This document shows, one piece after another, positions 28,134 to 38,800 of a stretch of DNA of 64,000 nt. The notes beneath the pieces were generated by a model that saw nothing but the letters and a program-made list of their open reading frames with translations, was not told the DNA's origin and ran no database searches. Source of the stretch: an uncultured Bacteroidales bacterium (lineage in GTDB: Bacteria > Bacteroidota > Bacteroidia > Bacteroidales > Paludibacteraceae). A program made the position numbers and the translations under genes. Within the stretch, counting starts at the first letter, position 1, and each line of letters starts with the position of its first letter. Location of the stretch: NCBI GenBank assembly GCA_946411385.1, contig CAMKDV010000003.1:62001-126000 (forward strand), read 5' to 3'.

Positions 28134-29003
28134 TTACAAGCCTTTTTCGCCCTTTGAAGCCACCCGATGGGCAACGCGTTGCACAACCTTCCTTTGTTCA
28201 GGAGTCATTCCTTCGGCCATATATTTGCACCCCACGGCGCTCTTCCCCGTGATCACTTCCAGCCACAAACACGCCATCAGATATCGCCCGTAGGTGAAAC
28301 TCAGATGGAACCCGTCGCGGCAGAGCGTGTCGCCCAGTTTGGTCTTACGCGCCTGCTGGATGGCTATGCCTCCCGGGATGAACCCGTCGAAATGATGACG
28401 CTTCAGTACCTGCTTGTTGCAGCCCACTATCTCCGCGTACATGTACGCCTGATCGTTGTTGTAGTTAGGCAGAAAAGCGGGATGTGTGGCATCTTGCTGG
28501 TAAGCCCAGGTCATATACCAATATATCTTCGTCTTGGGCGCGATGTGCAGCCGTACGCTGTCCAGCAGTTCGGTCAGGAACGGCTCGTAAGTATACCATT
28601 GTCCGCTGAAATGACTCGCCTGCTGCATCGTGATCACGTCCCACTCCTGTGACAGCAACGCCTGCATGATGCTCACGCTGTCTGTCACCGTTCGTGTGAA
28701 TGTTCCGTCAGCCTCGCGTTGCATCACGCGGTAGGAGTATGCCGCCGAGTCGCGGCGGATGTTGAGCGCGTGCCGCTCCAGCGAGCACCCGCCTATATAC
28801 AGGTTACCCACATACATATCCACGCCGCGTTCCGCAGCCAGTTGCACCAGATTGTTCTCCACCGCATCGATGGAAAAACTGTTGCCGATACACAACACCT
28901 TGACCTGCTCAGCCGCAGCCGCCTGACTGCCGGACATGATGCCTGTAAGCACCTGCCCGACCGTCAGAAGCACTAAAGTGATAAGGATTTTCTTGCTTTT
29001 CAT
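28134..29003 (-). CDS. DUF4886 SGNH-hydrolase-like secreted protein
   Basis: This protein (289 aa from the ATG at 29003) has a signal peptide (MKSKKILITLVLLTVGQVL) and the DUF4886 fold related to SGNH/GDSL esterases. VLCIGNSFSIDAVE carries the block I serine, QQASHFSG is a likely oxyanion segment, and DGFHLSFTYGRYL holds the C-terminal Asp-x-x-His. It probably deacylates a carbohydrate or glycoprotein in the periplasm. An in-frame ATG at 29033 would overlap the preceding small ORF and lacks a signal-peptide-like start. It is the last gene of the minus-strand surface operon. Confidence 0.82.
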   Translation of the reverse strand: MKSKKILITLVLLTVGQVLTGIMSGSQAAAAEQVKVLCIGNSFSIDAVENNLVQLAAERGVDMYVGNLYIGGCSLERHALNIRRDSAAYSYRVMQREADGTFTRTVTDSVSIMQALLSQEWDVITMQQASHFSGQWYTYEPFLTELLDSVRLHIAPKTKIYWYMTWAYQQDATHPAFLPNYNNDQAYMYAEIVGCNKQVLKRHHFDGFIPGGIAIQQARKTKLGDTLCRDGFHLSFTYGRYLMACLWLEVITGKSAVGCKYMAEGMTPEQRKVVQRVAHRVASKGEKGL

Positions 29004-29026
29004 AGACGTCTGTTCCCAAAAGTTAT

Positions 29027-29146
29027 TTACCATGGATCATCCGTTTCCTCCTCCGAAGGCGTAAACGACCCGGGGGCTAACAGCGCCTCACTCTCCAGCA
29101 GCACCGCCTCGGTGCTCGGTTCTATATATTTCTTTTTCATATTCAT
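29027..29146 (-). CDS. Small ORF (37-39 aa), Y-I-x-P-S-x-E-A family
   Basis: I recognised this short frame between the 1923-aa surface protein and the DUF4886 gene. It reads MKKKYIEPSTEAVLLESEAL and then a short acidic tail ending DDPW; an ATG two codons upstream (29146) is also possible. YIEPSTEA parallels YIQPSVEV in the small ORF after the BspA-like gene at 9834-9974. Both follow genes of secreted giants. There is no signal peptide or membrane segment. Function is unknown. Confidence 0.6.
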   Translation of the reverse strand: MNMKKKYIEPSTEAVLLESEALLAPGSFTPSEEETDDPW

Positions 29147-29158
29147 CGCTTCTATCTA

Positions 29159-32100
29159 TTAAGGAATATACTTCAACTCACCGTCGATAATGTTGATCGT
29201 TCCGTGTATCGGCTCTGCCAACTCATGACCGAGTATCGAGAATATGCCAAGCTGCTTAACCGGCTCAGCGGTCTCTATAATGGTGATGTCGGTCGTTACG
29301 TTCGGACGGTCGATGCGCAGCATACGCGGCGGAGCACTTTGACCGCTCGTCCAGAGCACGTATGCCCTATGGGCAGGTATCGAGGCAGTGGAGCTGAGCT
29401 TGTAGAAGCCTATCACGCCATTCACCGCACTGAATACGTACGGCGTACCGCCGGTAATATCGGCGTACGGCAGTGTCTCGTCCGTTCCGGTGAAGTCATT
29501 CTGACCGATCTCCCATGCATCTTCTGCGGTCGGCAAAAGGTCGAACAAGTTCGCCGTTTCCGAATGGAGCAGCACACCTTCGCCGGCAGGAATGATGCTT
29601 CCGATAGCCTCCAGGTGAATCCTCTCGCCTACTATCACGGCCTTGTATGCCGTGTAGCCGTCAGGCACGATATAGTTGCTTGTCGAGGAATAGAATGTTG
29701 CATAGTAGCCGCTGCCACTCGGGTCGGTACGTCCTACCTGATCCTCAAACGTCTCGCCTTCGGGTTCTTGTTGCTGCGGATCGCTCCACTTGAGGTAGTA
29801 TACCAGGTTCTTCGCCGTACCGGCAGGGATAGCCCATGTTGCCTGGTCGGAGAAGTCTGCCTTGGCATACCAGCCCAGAGCCGTGAGAGTCTCATCCGTG
29901 TCATGACGCAGGTCGCTTGCGCCCGGCAGCGGAGTATCGTTCACCGCGTCGTAGGTGTACGTCGAGCGGCCGTTGTCAAGTATCGAACCGCCATTCGTGC
30001 GCAGCACAACGTCATAGATGTTCGAGAACGTAGTGGTGTACGTAGCCGCGCCTGTTACGGTGATCGTACGCGACGGTGCCACCAGGTTGTCCTCCCATTT
30101 CTGCAGGTAGTATCCCGTGTTCGGCGTAGCAGTGAGAGTAAGTATCGTACCATACTCATATTCGTTGCCGCCGGCACCTGTGCCCGAGATATTGGCAGTC
30201 AGGCTGCCGCCACCTATAGCATTAAGCGTGATGGCAAACTTCTGCAAGCTTTCTTGGTATACTGCAGTATAGATAGCATCGCCGTCCACGGCTGCCAAGT
30301 TAGGCGACCAGTCTGTGAGCGTATACTGCCGTCCGTTATTGCCGGGCTTGTTGGGATTGGCATCAAACTGAATGGGTGTAGCCTCATCCTCGATGGTCAG
30401 GTAATAATCGCCACCTGCATCCGCAGCCACCGAGATGGTTTTGCCTGCCGGTACATCCGAAACATTTAGCAGCATCGTGTTATCCCAATCAAGGAAGGTC
30501 AGTTCGTAGTACTGCTTGATCTCGCGTGCCACAAGCTGATACTCCTCATCTGCCGTTACGGCGTGGATGGGCGGATACCAGTCGTACAACTCGCCTATAC
30601 CTGCCGGAGCACCCGTGCATACCGGTACCTGACCTATCTGCACCTGGTTCTGCTCAATCAGGTCGCCGTTAGCATCGCGGAACGTGATGGTGCACTCCTT
30701 GATATTCTCCTGGTACTGAGCCACGTACGATGCATCGCTCGTTAGGTGCTCAGCCGGCTCGGGCAGCCAGCCTATGAAGTCGTATGTCTTGTAGCCATCC
30801 GGAGCCTTGACAGGATCATCGTGGAAGTACTGTGCCTTATCGCCATAGTGCACGTTCGTATATTCGTGCAGCAGGGTTGTTCCGTCGCTATCCAGCCAGC
30901 GAACAGTCAGCAGTTTCTCTTTCCACTGCGGCACCTCGGCTGCATCGTCGTAGAAGTAATATACATTATTCTTCGCGCAATAGTACAGCTCATCCTGGTT
31001 CGGCACTTTAGTCACTTCCCACCACTGGCAGTCGTCCATCAATATGAACAGACGCGGCGTGAGTGCCTGACCGTTATCAGGATCGGTAGCTGCCAAATGA
31101 TACAGATGATCGGCAGCATTCGGCTCGCTGGATGCCAGCGGCACATAATCTGCCGGCTTAGCGTAGTAGACCTCCGTACCATCGTTCTTCGTCTCCTTGG
31201 CAAGGCAGTCAACGGTCTCCCAGTTCCGCCAATGGCCATTATAGTACGCGTACGTCCTACCTGCCTCTGCGCCGCGCGTCTCGGCAAACGTAGCATCACC
31301 GTTGCGTAGTTGTGCGGGATAAGCCACCCGCTTCTGGTAGTTAGGCGCATTCTCATTGTCGCTCAACGTATTATTGGCAAGATACAGATTGTCATAGTCC
31401 GCCGAAGGTGCAGCATTGTTTATCAGCAACGTGCCCGCATCATCGTTCGACGAGAAGATATTGGCTCCATGCTCCGTTGTATACATCGCACCATCCACGC
31501 GGAACGTTCCGTGCACGTTGATCTTGGCATCACTCAGCGTAGCCGTAGTACGCGGGCATACGCCACCTGCCCAACTCGGAGAGTACGATATGGGATATAC
31601 ATTCACGCCGCTTTTGAATTCCATCCAATCCTCGGCATCCATTACGAACAGGTTCTTGCCTTCCACAATGTATGCTGTAGCCTCTTTGTCTACCTCTATC
31701 TCTGCGCCCGGCGTGAGCAGTACATCCTGTGTGATGGCCAACTCGCCCGTCAGCAAGTGTATCTTCATGTTGTTGGTCAGCGGCAATACGTACAAGGCTG
31801 AATTGAACGATACGGACATGATTATCACATTCAGCGTCAGCACCAGCGAACTAACCTGTGCCGAGTTGTTGATGTCATATACCTGCTTGTCGTTCGCGGC
31901 ATCGTACCACTTCCTTACCCATGTATCTTCGCTGATATCAGCCAGATCCATCGAGAACATACATTTCTGCCCGTTGCCGCCAATCAGCAGCACGTCGGTG
32001 AAGGGGAACGTCATGCCCATTGCATTCACCAGACCGTCTATCAGTTCTTTTGCTCCCGGACGGAACGTTGCAGGCACTTCCACGTTCTGTATGTAATACT

Positions 32101-34930
32101 GGTTGAGCGGGAACACCTTGTACATATTGTCGTTGAAGCTGAACGTAGCCGTTCCGCCACGCCAGTCCCGTATCTGCATCATCTCATGTACGGTACCTCC
32201 GCGTTTGACATCTATTGTACCTTGTCCGACAATGAATCCCCACGCATACAAGTGACCGTCACCTTCCACGGTCATCGTGCTGCCTTCGGCCATGGCAATC
32301 TTGCCGTATGCACCTGTCGGAGCACCGTTGTTGCCACCCAGTTGGCCTTGCGCACACTGACGGCTTCCTACCTGCAGTTTGCCGTAGATATCCAGCCTTG
32401 CGCCGGCTGCCAGGGTCAGCGTACGGAAGCAATAAGGAGTCTCGTACGAAGTCTCGCGTCCGGGATGCACGTCAATAGTCGTTTGCTCGTCATCATAAGG
32501 TATAAGCAGTGTAGCCTTGGCTGGCAGCGTATATTTGCCGGCAGCGAGTTGCTCATCCTCCATGAGGATGATGGTACTTTCCAGATTCGGATTATTGTTC
32601 ACGTACGACAATGCGCTTACCAGCGACGGGAAGTACATGTCGCCTATCCTTGCCACCACAGCATTGGGGTTGTCGCCTACCGTATAGCGGTAACCGCTCT
32701 GATAATCCGCACTCTCTGGATTGAGGTTGCGCACAGGCGCCGTAGCCAGCGTAGTCAGATTAGTATTGCTTGCATATACGCCGCCGAAGATACGCAACGT
32801 GCCGGCTTGCTGATATACATTAGCAGCCGTACTGATACCGACAGTAGCTTTGAACTTTCCTCCGGATATAGTAGATGTCTTTCCAGCGCCGTTTTGGCAG
32901 AAGGCGTATGCTGTTGACGATGAGGCTACTGCAGCCAACTCACCCTTTTCTACCGCTGTAGCGCCGCTGCTATATACGGCAACTGCATTCGATGCCGCAT
33001 TGGCGCTGATTGTTCCACCTTTCACCGTAAGAGCTGCCGATGCTCCGGCTTTCATACCCGTTGCCTCCGAGCCGGTTGCAGTGGCTGCGAAAGTTCCGCC
33101 ATTGACAGTACATGTACCTGTCACATCCACGGCTATTGCCTTGCTTGCCGCCGTGGCGGTTATTTCACCGCCATTGGTTACCAACGTGCCTGCAGCCTTT
33201 ATACCCGTGGCATTGTTGGTTGTAGCTGTTGCTTGAACGATGCCGTTATCGCGCAGCTCGCCTTGTGCTCCTGTCTGAATATTCACCGCTATCGCCGATG
33301 CGGATGCATCCGACGAGGTATTCTTGGCGGTAATTTTTCCAGCGGCAGCAATCAGTTTGCCGTTGACTACGTCTACCGTTACCAGTTCTCCGTCAACGGA
33401 TGCCTCATGCTTTATTTCTCCGTCAACACGGCTGTCGGTCAGCGTGACAGTAGGAGCGTTCGAGCCATCACCTATAATCAGCGCCGGAGTCCGTGATGCG
33501 GCAGTGTTTGTAATCGTCCTGCCGCACAGGTCGAACGTAAGCGAACGGGTAATAGCCGGAAGAGCCGATGTGATGGTCACATCCCGACGCAAACGGATAG
33601 TAGCAGCCCCGGCATTGCCATTGGCTGAGTTAATTGCAGCCGCCAGGTTCTGTTCGCCTGACAAAGGATTTCCCTCCGCATCCAGCACCACGGCATCAGC
33701 CGTTGCAGCATTCTCCACAATCGCGGTTACAGGTATAGTCTTCGACACGCCGGCAGAGGTGGTAAGCGTCAAATCCGTTTCATACGAATTTTCAGCCAGC
33801 CCCGAAGCATCGAATGTATAGTTCACCCGCACCTCGTTATTGGCGTACGAGTAACTCGAAACGCTCCACTTGCTATCTGCAAACGTAGGAGATGCCGGGA
33901 AATCCAACGGCTTATATTCTGCATACTGCGTTGCAAATGTAGCGGTAGCATTTACCGATGCGTTAGGCGCACATACTACTACCGGAGCATTACCACTGGC
34001 AATATTGGCATAATTGGCACGAAGCTTTACTATCTTTTCCGACTCGCCACCCTTAGTCCGTATCTTCAGTTGGGCAGTGCTTACTCCGGGACGACTTCCA
34101 TCGGCGTCCGACAAATAGAAATTGTAATGAACCGTTACCGTCCCGTCATAGCAGCCCCAACTTGTCAGCTCAAAAGCGCCATATCCGGTCAGGCTCTCTA
34201 TGTCAACCAACGCAAAGTCACTCTTTGCGTCAGCGTGAGGCACAGAAATGGAAATCGTGTGACTGGTCGTTGCTGTAGCACTTGTAGGATGAATCGCCAA
34301 ATCGCCCGATACCTCACCTATCTCCAGATGTGGGAAAGAGGCATACAACGGCCCCATCTCGGCGTACACTTCCTCGCCTGCTGCGTAAGGTGCTTCACGA
34401 ACGTTCCAACCTTCTTTCACGGCAAATGTGGGCTCCGGATAATCGGGATCACTCGATACAAGGACGCCTTTCTTGTCTTTCCATCCCTCAAAGTAGTAGC
34501 CGTCTTTCGCAGTACCTGCATGCACATACAGAGGACTGGCTGCCATCGTCGCAGCAACGGAGTACGTTGTAGGACCTAAGTTCATCTCAATGCCCATACC
34601 GGCCAGAGCACTCATGATGGGAGCTACGTCGTTCTGCCTGATAGGCAGATACTGATAACTTTGCACCATATCAGAAGATTTCCAATCAGCAGATGCAGCC
34701 GCGGGCGCCTCCGAAGAAGTAGACGCGCATACTTTGCCGCGTCCGCTATGTCCGTCTGCCACATTGGCGGTAACCTGCCCATAGCAATACAGCTCAAGCA
34801 CAATGGGATTCTCTTCTTGTGCTCTCAACAGCATCGGCATGCCCAATAGCACGCCTAACAATAGCATTTGTATTCTTTTCATATTTCTCATAATATTCAA
34901 TCTATTCATATCTCTTCCTATTTTCGTCAT
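29159..34930 (-). CDS. Large secreted repeat protein (1923 aa)
   Basis: This is a putative surface protein paralogous to the 2952-aa protein of the same operon. A signal peptide-like helix (MKRIQMLLLGVLLGMPMLL) follows several alternative ATGs; the one at 34909 has an AGGAAGAG site ahead of it, while the longest frame (34930) overlaps the upstream stop as ATGA. The centre (about 510-760) is a pectin-lyase-like beta-helix with repeats of the type NGGTFAATATGSEATGM. The block around GYRYTV to QIRDWRGGT is clearly homologous to the giant neighbour. Listeria-Bacteroides (InlB-type) repeats and a divergent InlB unit (GSLTANISGTGAGG) follow. No complete T9SS tail is visible. Confidence 0.82.
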   Translation of the reverse strand: MTKIGRDMNRLNIMRNMKRIQMLLLGVLLGMPMLLRAQEENPIVLELYCYGQVTANVADGHSGRGKVCASTSSEAPAAASADWKSSDMVQSYQYLPIRQNDVAPIMSALAGMGIEMNLGPTTYSVAATMAASPLYVHAGTAKDGYYFEGWKDKKGVLVSSDPDYPEPTFAVKEGWNVREAPYAAGEEVYAEMGPLYASFPHLEIGEVSGDLAIHPTSATATTSHTISISVPHADAKSDFALVDIESLTGYGAFELTSWGCYDGTVTVHYNFYLSDADGSRPGVSTAQLKIRTKGGESEKIVKLRANYANIASGNAPVVVCAPNASVNATATFATQYAEYKPLDFPASPTFADSKWSVSSYSYANNEVRVNYTFDASGLAENSYETDLTLTTSAGVSKTIPVTAIVENAATADAVVLDAEGNPLSGEQNLAAAINSANGNAGAATIRLRRDVTITSALPAITRSLTFDLCGRTITNTAASRTPALIIGDGSNAPTVTLTDSRVDGEIKHEASVDGELVTVDVVNGKLIAAAGKITAKNTSSDASASAIAVNIQTGAQGELRDNGIVQATATTNNATGIKAAGTLVTNGGEITATAASKAIAVDVTGTCTVNGGTFAATATGSEATGMKAGASAALTVKGGTISANAASNAVAVYSSGATAVEKGELAAVASSSTAYAFCQNGAGKTSTISGGKFKATVGISTAANVYQQAGTLRIFGGVYASNTNLTTLATAPVRNLNPESADYQSGYRYTVGDNPNAVVARIGDMYFPSLVSALSYVNNNPNLESTIILMEDEQLAAGKYTLPAKATLLIPYDDEQTTIDVHPGRETSYETPYCFRTLTLAAGARLDIYGKLQVGSRQCAQGQLGGNNGAPTGAYGKIAMAEGSTMTVEGDGHLYAWGFIVGQGTIDVKRGGTVHEMMQIRDWRGGTATFSFNDNMYKVFPLNQYYIQNVEVPATFRPGAKELIDGLVNAMGMTFPFTDVLLIGGNGQKCMFSMDLADISEDTWVRKWYDAANDKQVYDINNSAQVSSLVLTLNVIIMSVSFNSALYVLPLTNNMKIHLLTGELAITQDVLLTPGAEIEVDKEATAYIVEGKNLFVMDAEDWMEFKSGVNVYPISYSPSWAGGVCPRTTATLSDAKINVHGTFRVDGAMYTTEHGANIFSSNDDAGTLLINNAAPSADYDNLYLANNTLSDNENAPNYQKRVAYPAQLRNGDATFAETRGAEAGRTYAYYNGHWRNWETVDCLAKETKNDGTEVYYAKPADYVPLASSEPNAADHLYHLAATDPDNGQALTPRLFILMDDCQWWEVTKVPNQDELYYCAKNNVYYFYDDAAEVPQWKEKLLTVRWLDSDGTTLLHEYTNVHYGDKAQYFHDDPVKAPDGYKTYDFIGWLPEPAEHLTSDASYVAQYQENIKECTITFRDANGDLIEQNQVQIGQVPVCTGAPAGIGELYDWYPPIHAVTADEEYQLVAREIKQYYELTFLDWDNTMLLNVSDVPAGKTISVAADAGGDYYLTIEDEATPIQFDANPNKPGNNGRQYTLTDWSPNLAAVDGDAIYTAVYQESLQKFAITLNAIGGGSLTANISGTGAGGNEYEYGTILTLTATPNTGYYLQKWEDNLVAPSRTITVTGAATYTTTFSNIYDVVLRTNGGSILDNGRSTYTYDAVNDTPLPGASDLRHDTDETLTALGWYAKADFSDQATWAIPAGTAKNLVYYLKWSDPQQQEPEGETFEDQVGRTDPSGSGYYATFYSSTSNYIVPDGYTAYKAVIVGERIHLEAIGSIIPAGEGVLLHSETANLFDLLPTAEDAWEIGQNDFTGTDETLPYADITGGTPYVFSAVNGVIGFYKLSSTASIPAHRAYVLWTSGQSAPPRMLRIDRPNVTTDITIIETAEPVKQLGIFSILGHELAEPIHGTINIIDGELKYIP

Positions 34931-35763
34931 GCCACTTTCCGGCGAAAAACCAATTGTATTGAATCACGCTTTCGGCAAATGACATAACCGCCTGCCATCA
35001 GCAGCAACAGCAGCCACGGCATGTCGCCTATCGGTGAATCGGGATTGGCCTGCCCCTCGACAAGTACCCAACCACTACCATCATAACGGTACGAGCCATC
35101 ATCTTTTATCCATATCATACCTGCCAGTGGCTCATCTACCCACTCTTCATCATCCGCGTTCCACCATGTATCGTCATCTTCATTATGTTCTCCATTCCAT
35201 TCACCGTCTCCATTTGGTTTAATCCTTCTTCGTCCAGGAGCAGCAGCCCGAACCGGGGTAACGGACGACGACTGATTTGTCAACCGTGAGGAGTTCATCG
35301 CTATCGTCGGCATACTTACCGATACACCTCCATAACTTGCGCTCGGCGATGACGACGCTTTCCTATTGGATGATGTATACGCACCGCCTCCGCTTCCGCC
35401 ATTTGAACCATAACTATGGTAGGTAGCCGAAGAGGTCGTGTGTATTCTATATCCCCCCATGGAGGATGAACCATTCATCCCGCTCGTAGCAGGCATGCTA
35501 CTATGCCCCTGATAGGCATATCTGCGCACCGCATTGCCGCTTACCATCGGAGCATTGCTGCCATACGAAGCAGTATTGCCGGATGTCCAAGATACGGATC
35601 GTTTGGGTGCATTGCCAATCGGATTTAATTGAGCCGACGGACCGTATGTTTCTTGTTTCGCATCGCGATAAGAAGTGATAATCACAAACACCCATATACC
35701 TATCATGGCACATACCACCCCTATCGCTACCCTGTTACGAGGATTTTTCATCTCTGTTTTCAT
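34927..35763 (-). CDS. Membrane-anchored Ser/Gly-rich protein of the surface operon
   Basis: I do not recognise this 278-aa protein. It has an N-terminal membrane helix (about 9-28, VAIGVVCAMIGIWVFVIITS) followed by a long low-complexity region rich in Ser, Gly, Tyr and Thr, an acidic Trp-rich patch (EDDDTWWNADDEEW), and a C-terminal segment PIGDMPWLLLLLMAGGYVIC ending in basic residues. The last part looks like a sorting or anchoring tail: short proline/aspartate lead, hydrophobic helix, arginine end. It lies between two giant surface protein genes and overlaps the next by four bases, so it may help export or anchor them. Confidence 0.7.
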   Translation of the reverse strand: MKTEMKNPRNRVAIGVVCAMIGIWVFVIITSYRDAKQETYGPSAQLNPIGNAPKRSVSWTSGNTASYGSNAPMVSGNAVRRYAYQGHSSMPATSGMNGSSSMGGYRIHTTSSATYHSYGSNGGSGGGAYTSSNRKASSSPSASYGGVSVSMPTIAMNSSRLTNQSSSVTPVRAAAPGRRRIKPNGDGEWNGEHNEDDDTWWNADDEEWVDEPLAGMIWIKDDGSYRYDGSGWVLVEGQANPDSPIGDMPWLLLLLMAGGYVICRKRDSIQLVFRRKVA

Positions 35764-35807
35764 CTCTACAAATCTCTTAATAACTTTTCTTGTCTATGTT
35801 ATGTGCC

Positions 35808-38800
35808 TTATTTGTTAATTACCACTTTCGTTGTTTTGCTTCCTACATGCAGCAGATATACGCCTGCACTCGGTGCATCAATCTGTATGTCCGTACCATC
35901 GGCTTTGCCGTAATACAGCATCCTGCCTATCGCATCAAATACGAGCACCTCCGTTCCGGCATCCACGCCACGGATGATCATATCATCACCTATGCCATGT
36001 ACCTCGAAGCCGCTGTTGGCCTGATCGTTTATATCCGTTACTACCTGCGCCGAGAAGAATCGTCCGCTCAAGCTGAATCGTCCGCTCGTAGTGCCTGCCG
36101 GCAGCGTAATGGAATAATCCGAATCAAGCAAATCAATCGTAGCACCTGTCACCGAATCCGTAAGCCAGACATACGCCATACGATCCAGCCATCTGTTCTT
36201 ACGCAGCGAGAAGGTCAGCTCCTGTTCCGTAGGATTGTATACCGTAACCGATACACCTTGTTCAAACTGAGCGTCCGGCACACCGGCAAAAGCCATGTTG
36301 CCATACACGTGCGTAGTATAAAGTATCGCGCGCGAAGCTGTCAACGATTGTTTGGCTTCGTCCGTACCGGCTTGGTAGGTTGCATCATATTGCGTCGGAT
36401 GGGTAAAGACGCTTGTCTCGTCGCCTCGTCCCGTAGCGTCAAACACTTTCAAGCGAATCCATTGTATGTGTTCGCTCTCATTTTCTGAGGCATGACGGCT
36501 CGGTGCTCCTTGAGGTGTAACAAAAGATAGTTGATCGCCTTCAAAATTCAGCGTTCCTGCGGCAGTAGCTTGATATGCGAACGGTATGGCAGGTTTGATC
36601 TCATCCGGGATAATCTGTATGTACGAACCGTCATCTTGCAATTCACTTATCTTCAAGCCTGTCGGACTGAGTTCGTTTTGATATGCACTCGTCAACGGCG
36701 AAGTTACTATGTTCCATCCCCAATGCGCCTTGTTGGCATTTTTATTTATATCAGTGTAAGACACTTTTACATTCTGCGTCAATTTACTCAGATCTACGGG
36801 GAAGTAGAATTCGCGATAGTAATTGTATGCCGAGAACATCTCGTAACCTACACGGCCTTGTATACTATCTGATTCTAACGTTACCCAGTTATCCACAGTG
36901 GTACCGTTCTGTGTACGGCTCTCCTCGCTATACGACCGTAGCAACCATCCGCCATTTTTGCCATATTTGATAGTTGAGCCGTCTGACAAGCGAACATCGT
37001 TCAATGCGCATGATAGCGGCAGACCAAACTGATAATACTTCGATTTGTCTTTAATGATACGCGAATAGTATACATTGGTAGCAGATAACGTTCCGTTATT
37101 CTCCAATTCGGCAGATGTCCATGGAGTAGTACGCAGGATTATGGAATCAGCTGTCAAGGTCTTGCCCGAACTTACTACCAGCTTGGCGTTCGGATTCACA
37201 TAAATACGCTTAACCGTTGCGTTGGCATCTACAGTAAGCGTAGTACCTTCTTTTACATGAATCACTTGTTTTTCCTTTGCAGAAAGGCTACTGATGTTCG
37301 TAGCAGCACCTACCTCTTTCGGAATAATATAGGTTCGCCTGCTGACCACTGTGCCGCTTGCATTCTTCACCTTGATTACAAAATTATCTCCGGCATTCCC
37401 CGTGTATGGTATAATCAAGGTACGATCGCTCTCTCGTGCGGTCTTCAAGTACGATGTACCGTTGATATTGTATCCGGTTGCTCCCCATCCGGAAGATGCC
37501 CAGCCGGTCACGTTAAGCGTCAATTTCTTCTCGGAATTATTAACGTCAACTATATCGGCATCGAATCCTATTTCTTTGGATACTTCATCAAACTGTGCAG
37601 TATAGGTTGCAGCGCCCGTCACCATCTCAATCTCACTATCCCAACCGGCAAAAGTATACGTATAATCCTCCGTTTCTGCCTTCGTTGGTGTCTCACCACC
37701 ATAAACAGGAGTCTGACCATACTCTACCTCATCGGTATCCAAAGTAGTTCCATCATAATTCTTCCATGTGATAGTGTAAGAATTCTTGCTGCTGCTGAAT
37801 GTAGCTTTATACGTAGCATCCCCTGTTACGGCAACCGGTGTATTGTCCCAACCGGTAAACGTGTACGTCCACTCTGCTGTAGCTGTCTTCGTGGCATCTG
37901 CATGTGTAGGCACCGCACCATACTCTACTTGCGTCTGGTCGATTTGTGAGTTATCGTCGTTGAGCCAAGTAATGGTGTATTCGCGTTTGGTCTTGTTATA
38001 AACCGCTGTATAGGTCTGCCTACCTTCCACTTCAGTGAACTCTGGAGTCCAGCCGGAGAAAGTATAGTTCCACTCCACGTCCTGTTTGTTTGCAGGATTA
38101 TCCCAAGTATAAGAAGGAGTCTCACCGTATTCCAATTGCGTCCAGTGGAGCAAGGTCTCCCCATCCTCATCCACGAACTCTATACGATATTTCTTGGTAG
38201 TCTCTGCAAACTGCGCGATATAGGTCTGGTCGCCCTTCACTTGTGCAAAGCCGTTGCTGCTTGCGCCTTGGAGTCTCCAGCCTGCAAACTCGAACGAGAA
38301 CGCACTATTATCCGGTTTGTACGGATCTTCCGTCTTCGGAGCAACCGCTGCCAGATACGTATCGTTCGTCGGAGTACCGTTATAGTTCACTTCCGCTGTT
38401 CCCAATTCCGACATATCATAATTCAGGAACGTGATTGTGTATGCACGCGGAGTAGCATCATACTGCGCCACATAGGTAGCCGAACCACTTACCGGAACAA
38501 TAGAAGGATTCCATGTACCGTTGAACTCATAGGTCTCTGCGGCTGTCGGGTTCTTGGTTGGCGTACCGTCGTATGAAGGAGTAGTACCTGCGATCCAGTT
38601 CTTCGATTCCAAAATAGTACCATCCGAGTTTTTGAAGATAATATTGTACTCGTAGTACTTCTCATAGAAGTGCGCCGTAAAGGTGGTGTTCTCCGTTACA
38701 ATCGGCAGGTCGTTATTCGCAATAACGGTTGCATCGCTGCCTTTGGTCCAACCATCCCATCTCCATACATAATTGGAGGAAGAGGAAGCCTTGGTAGGTG

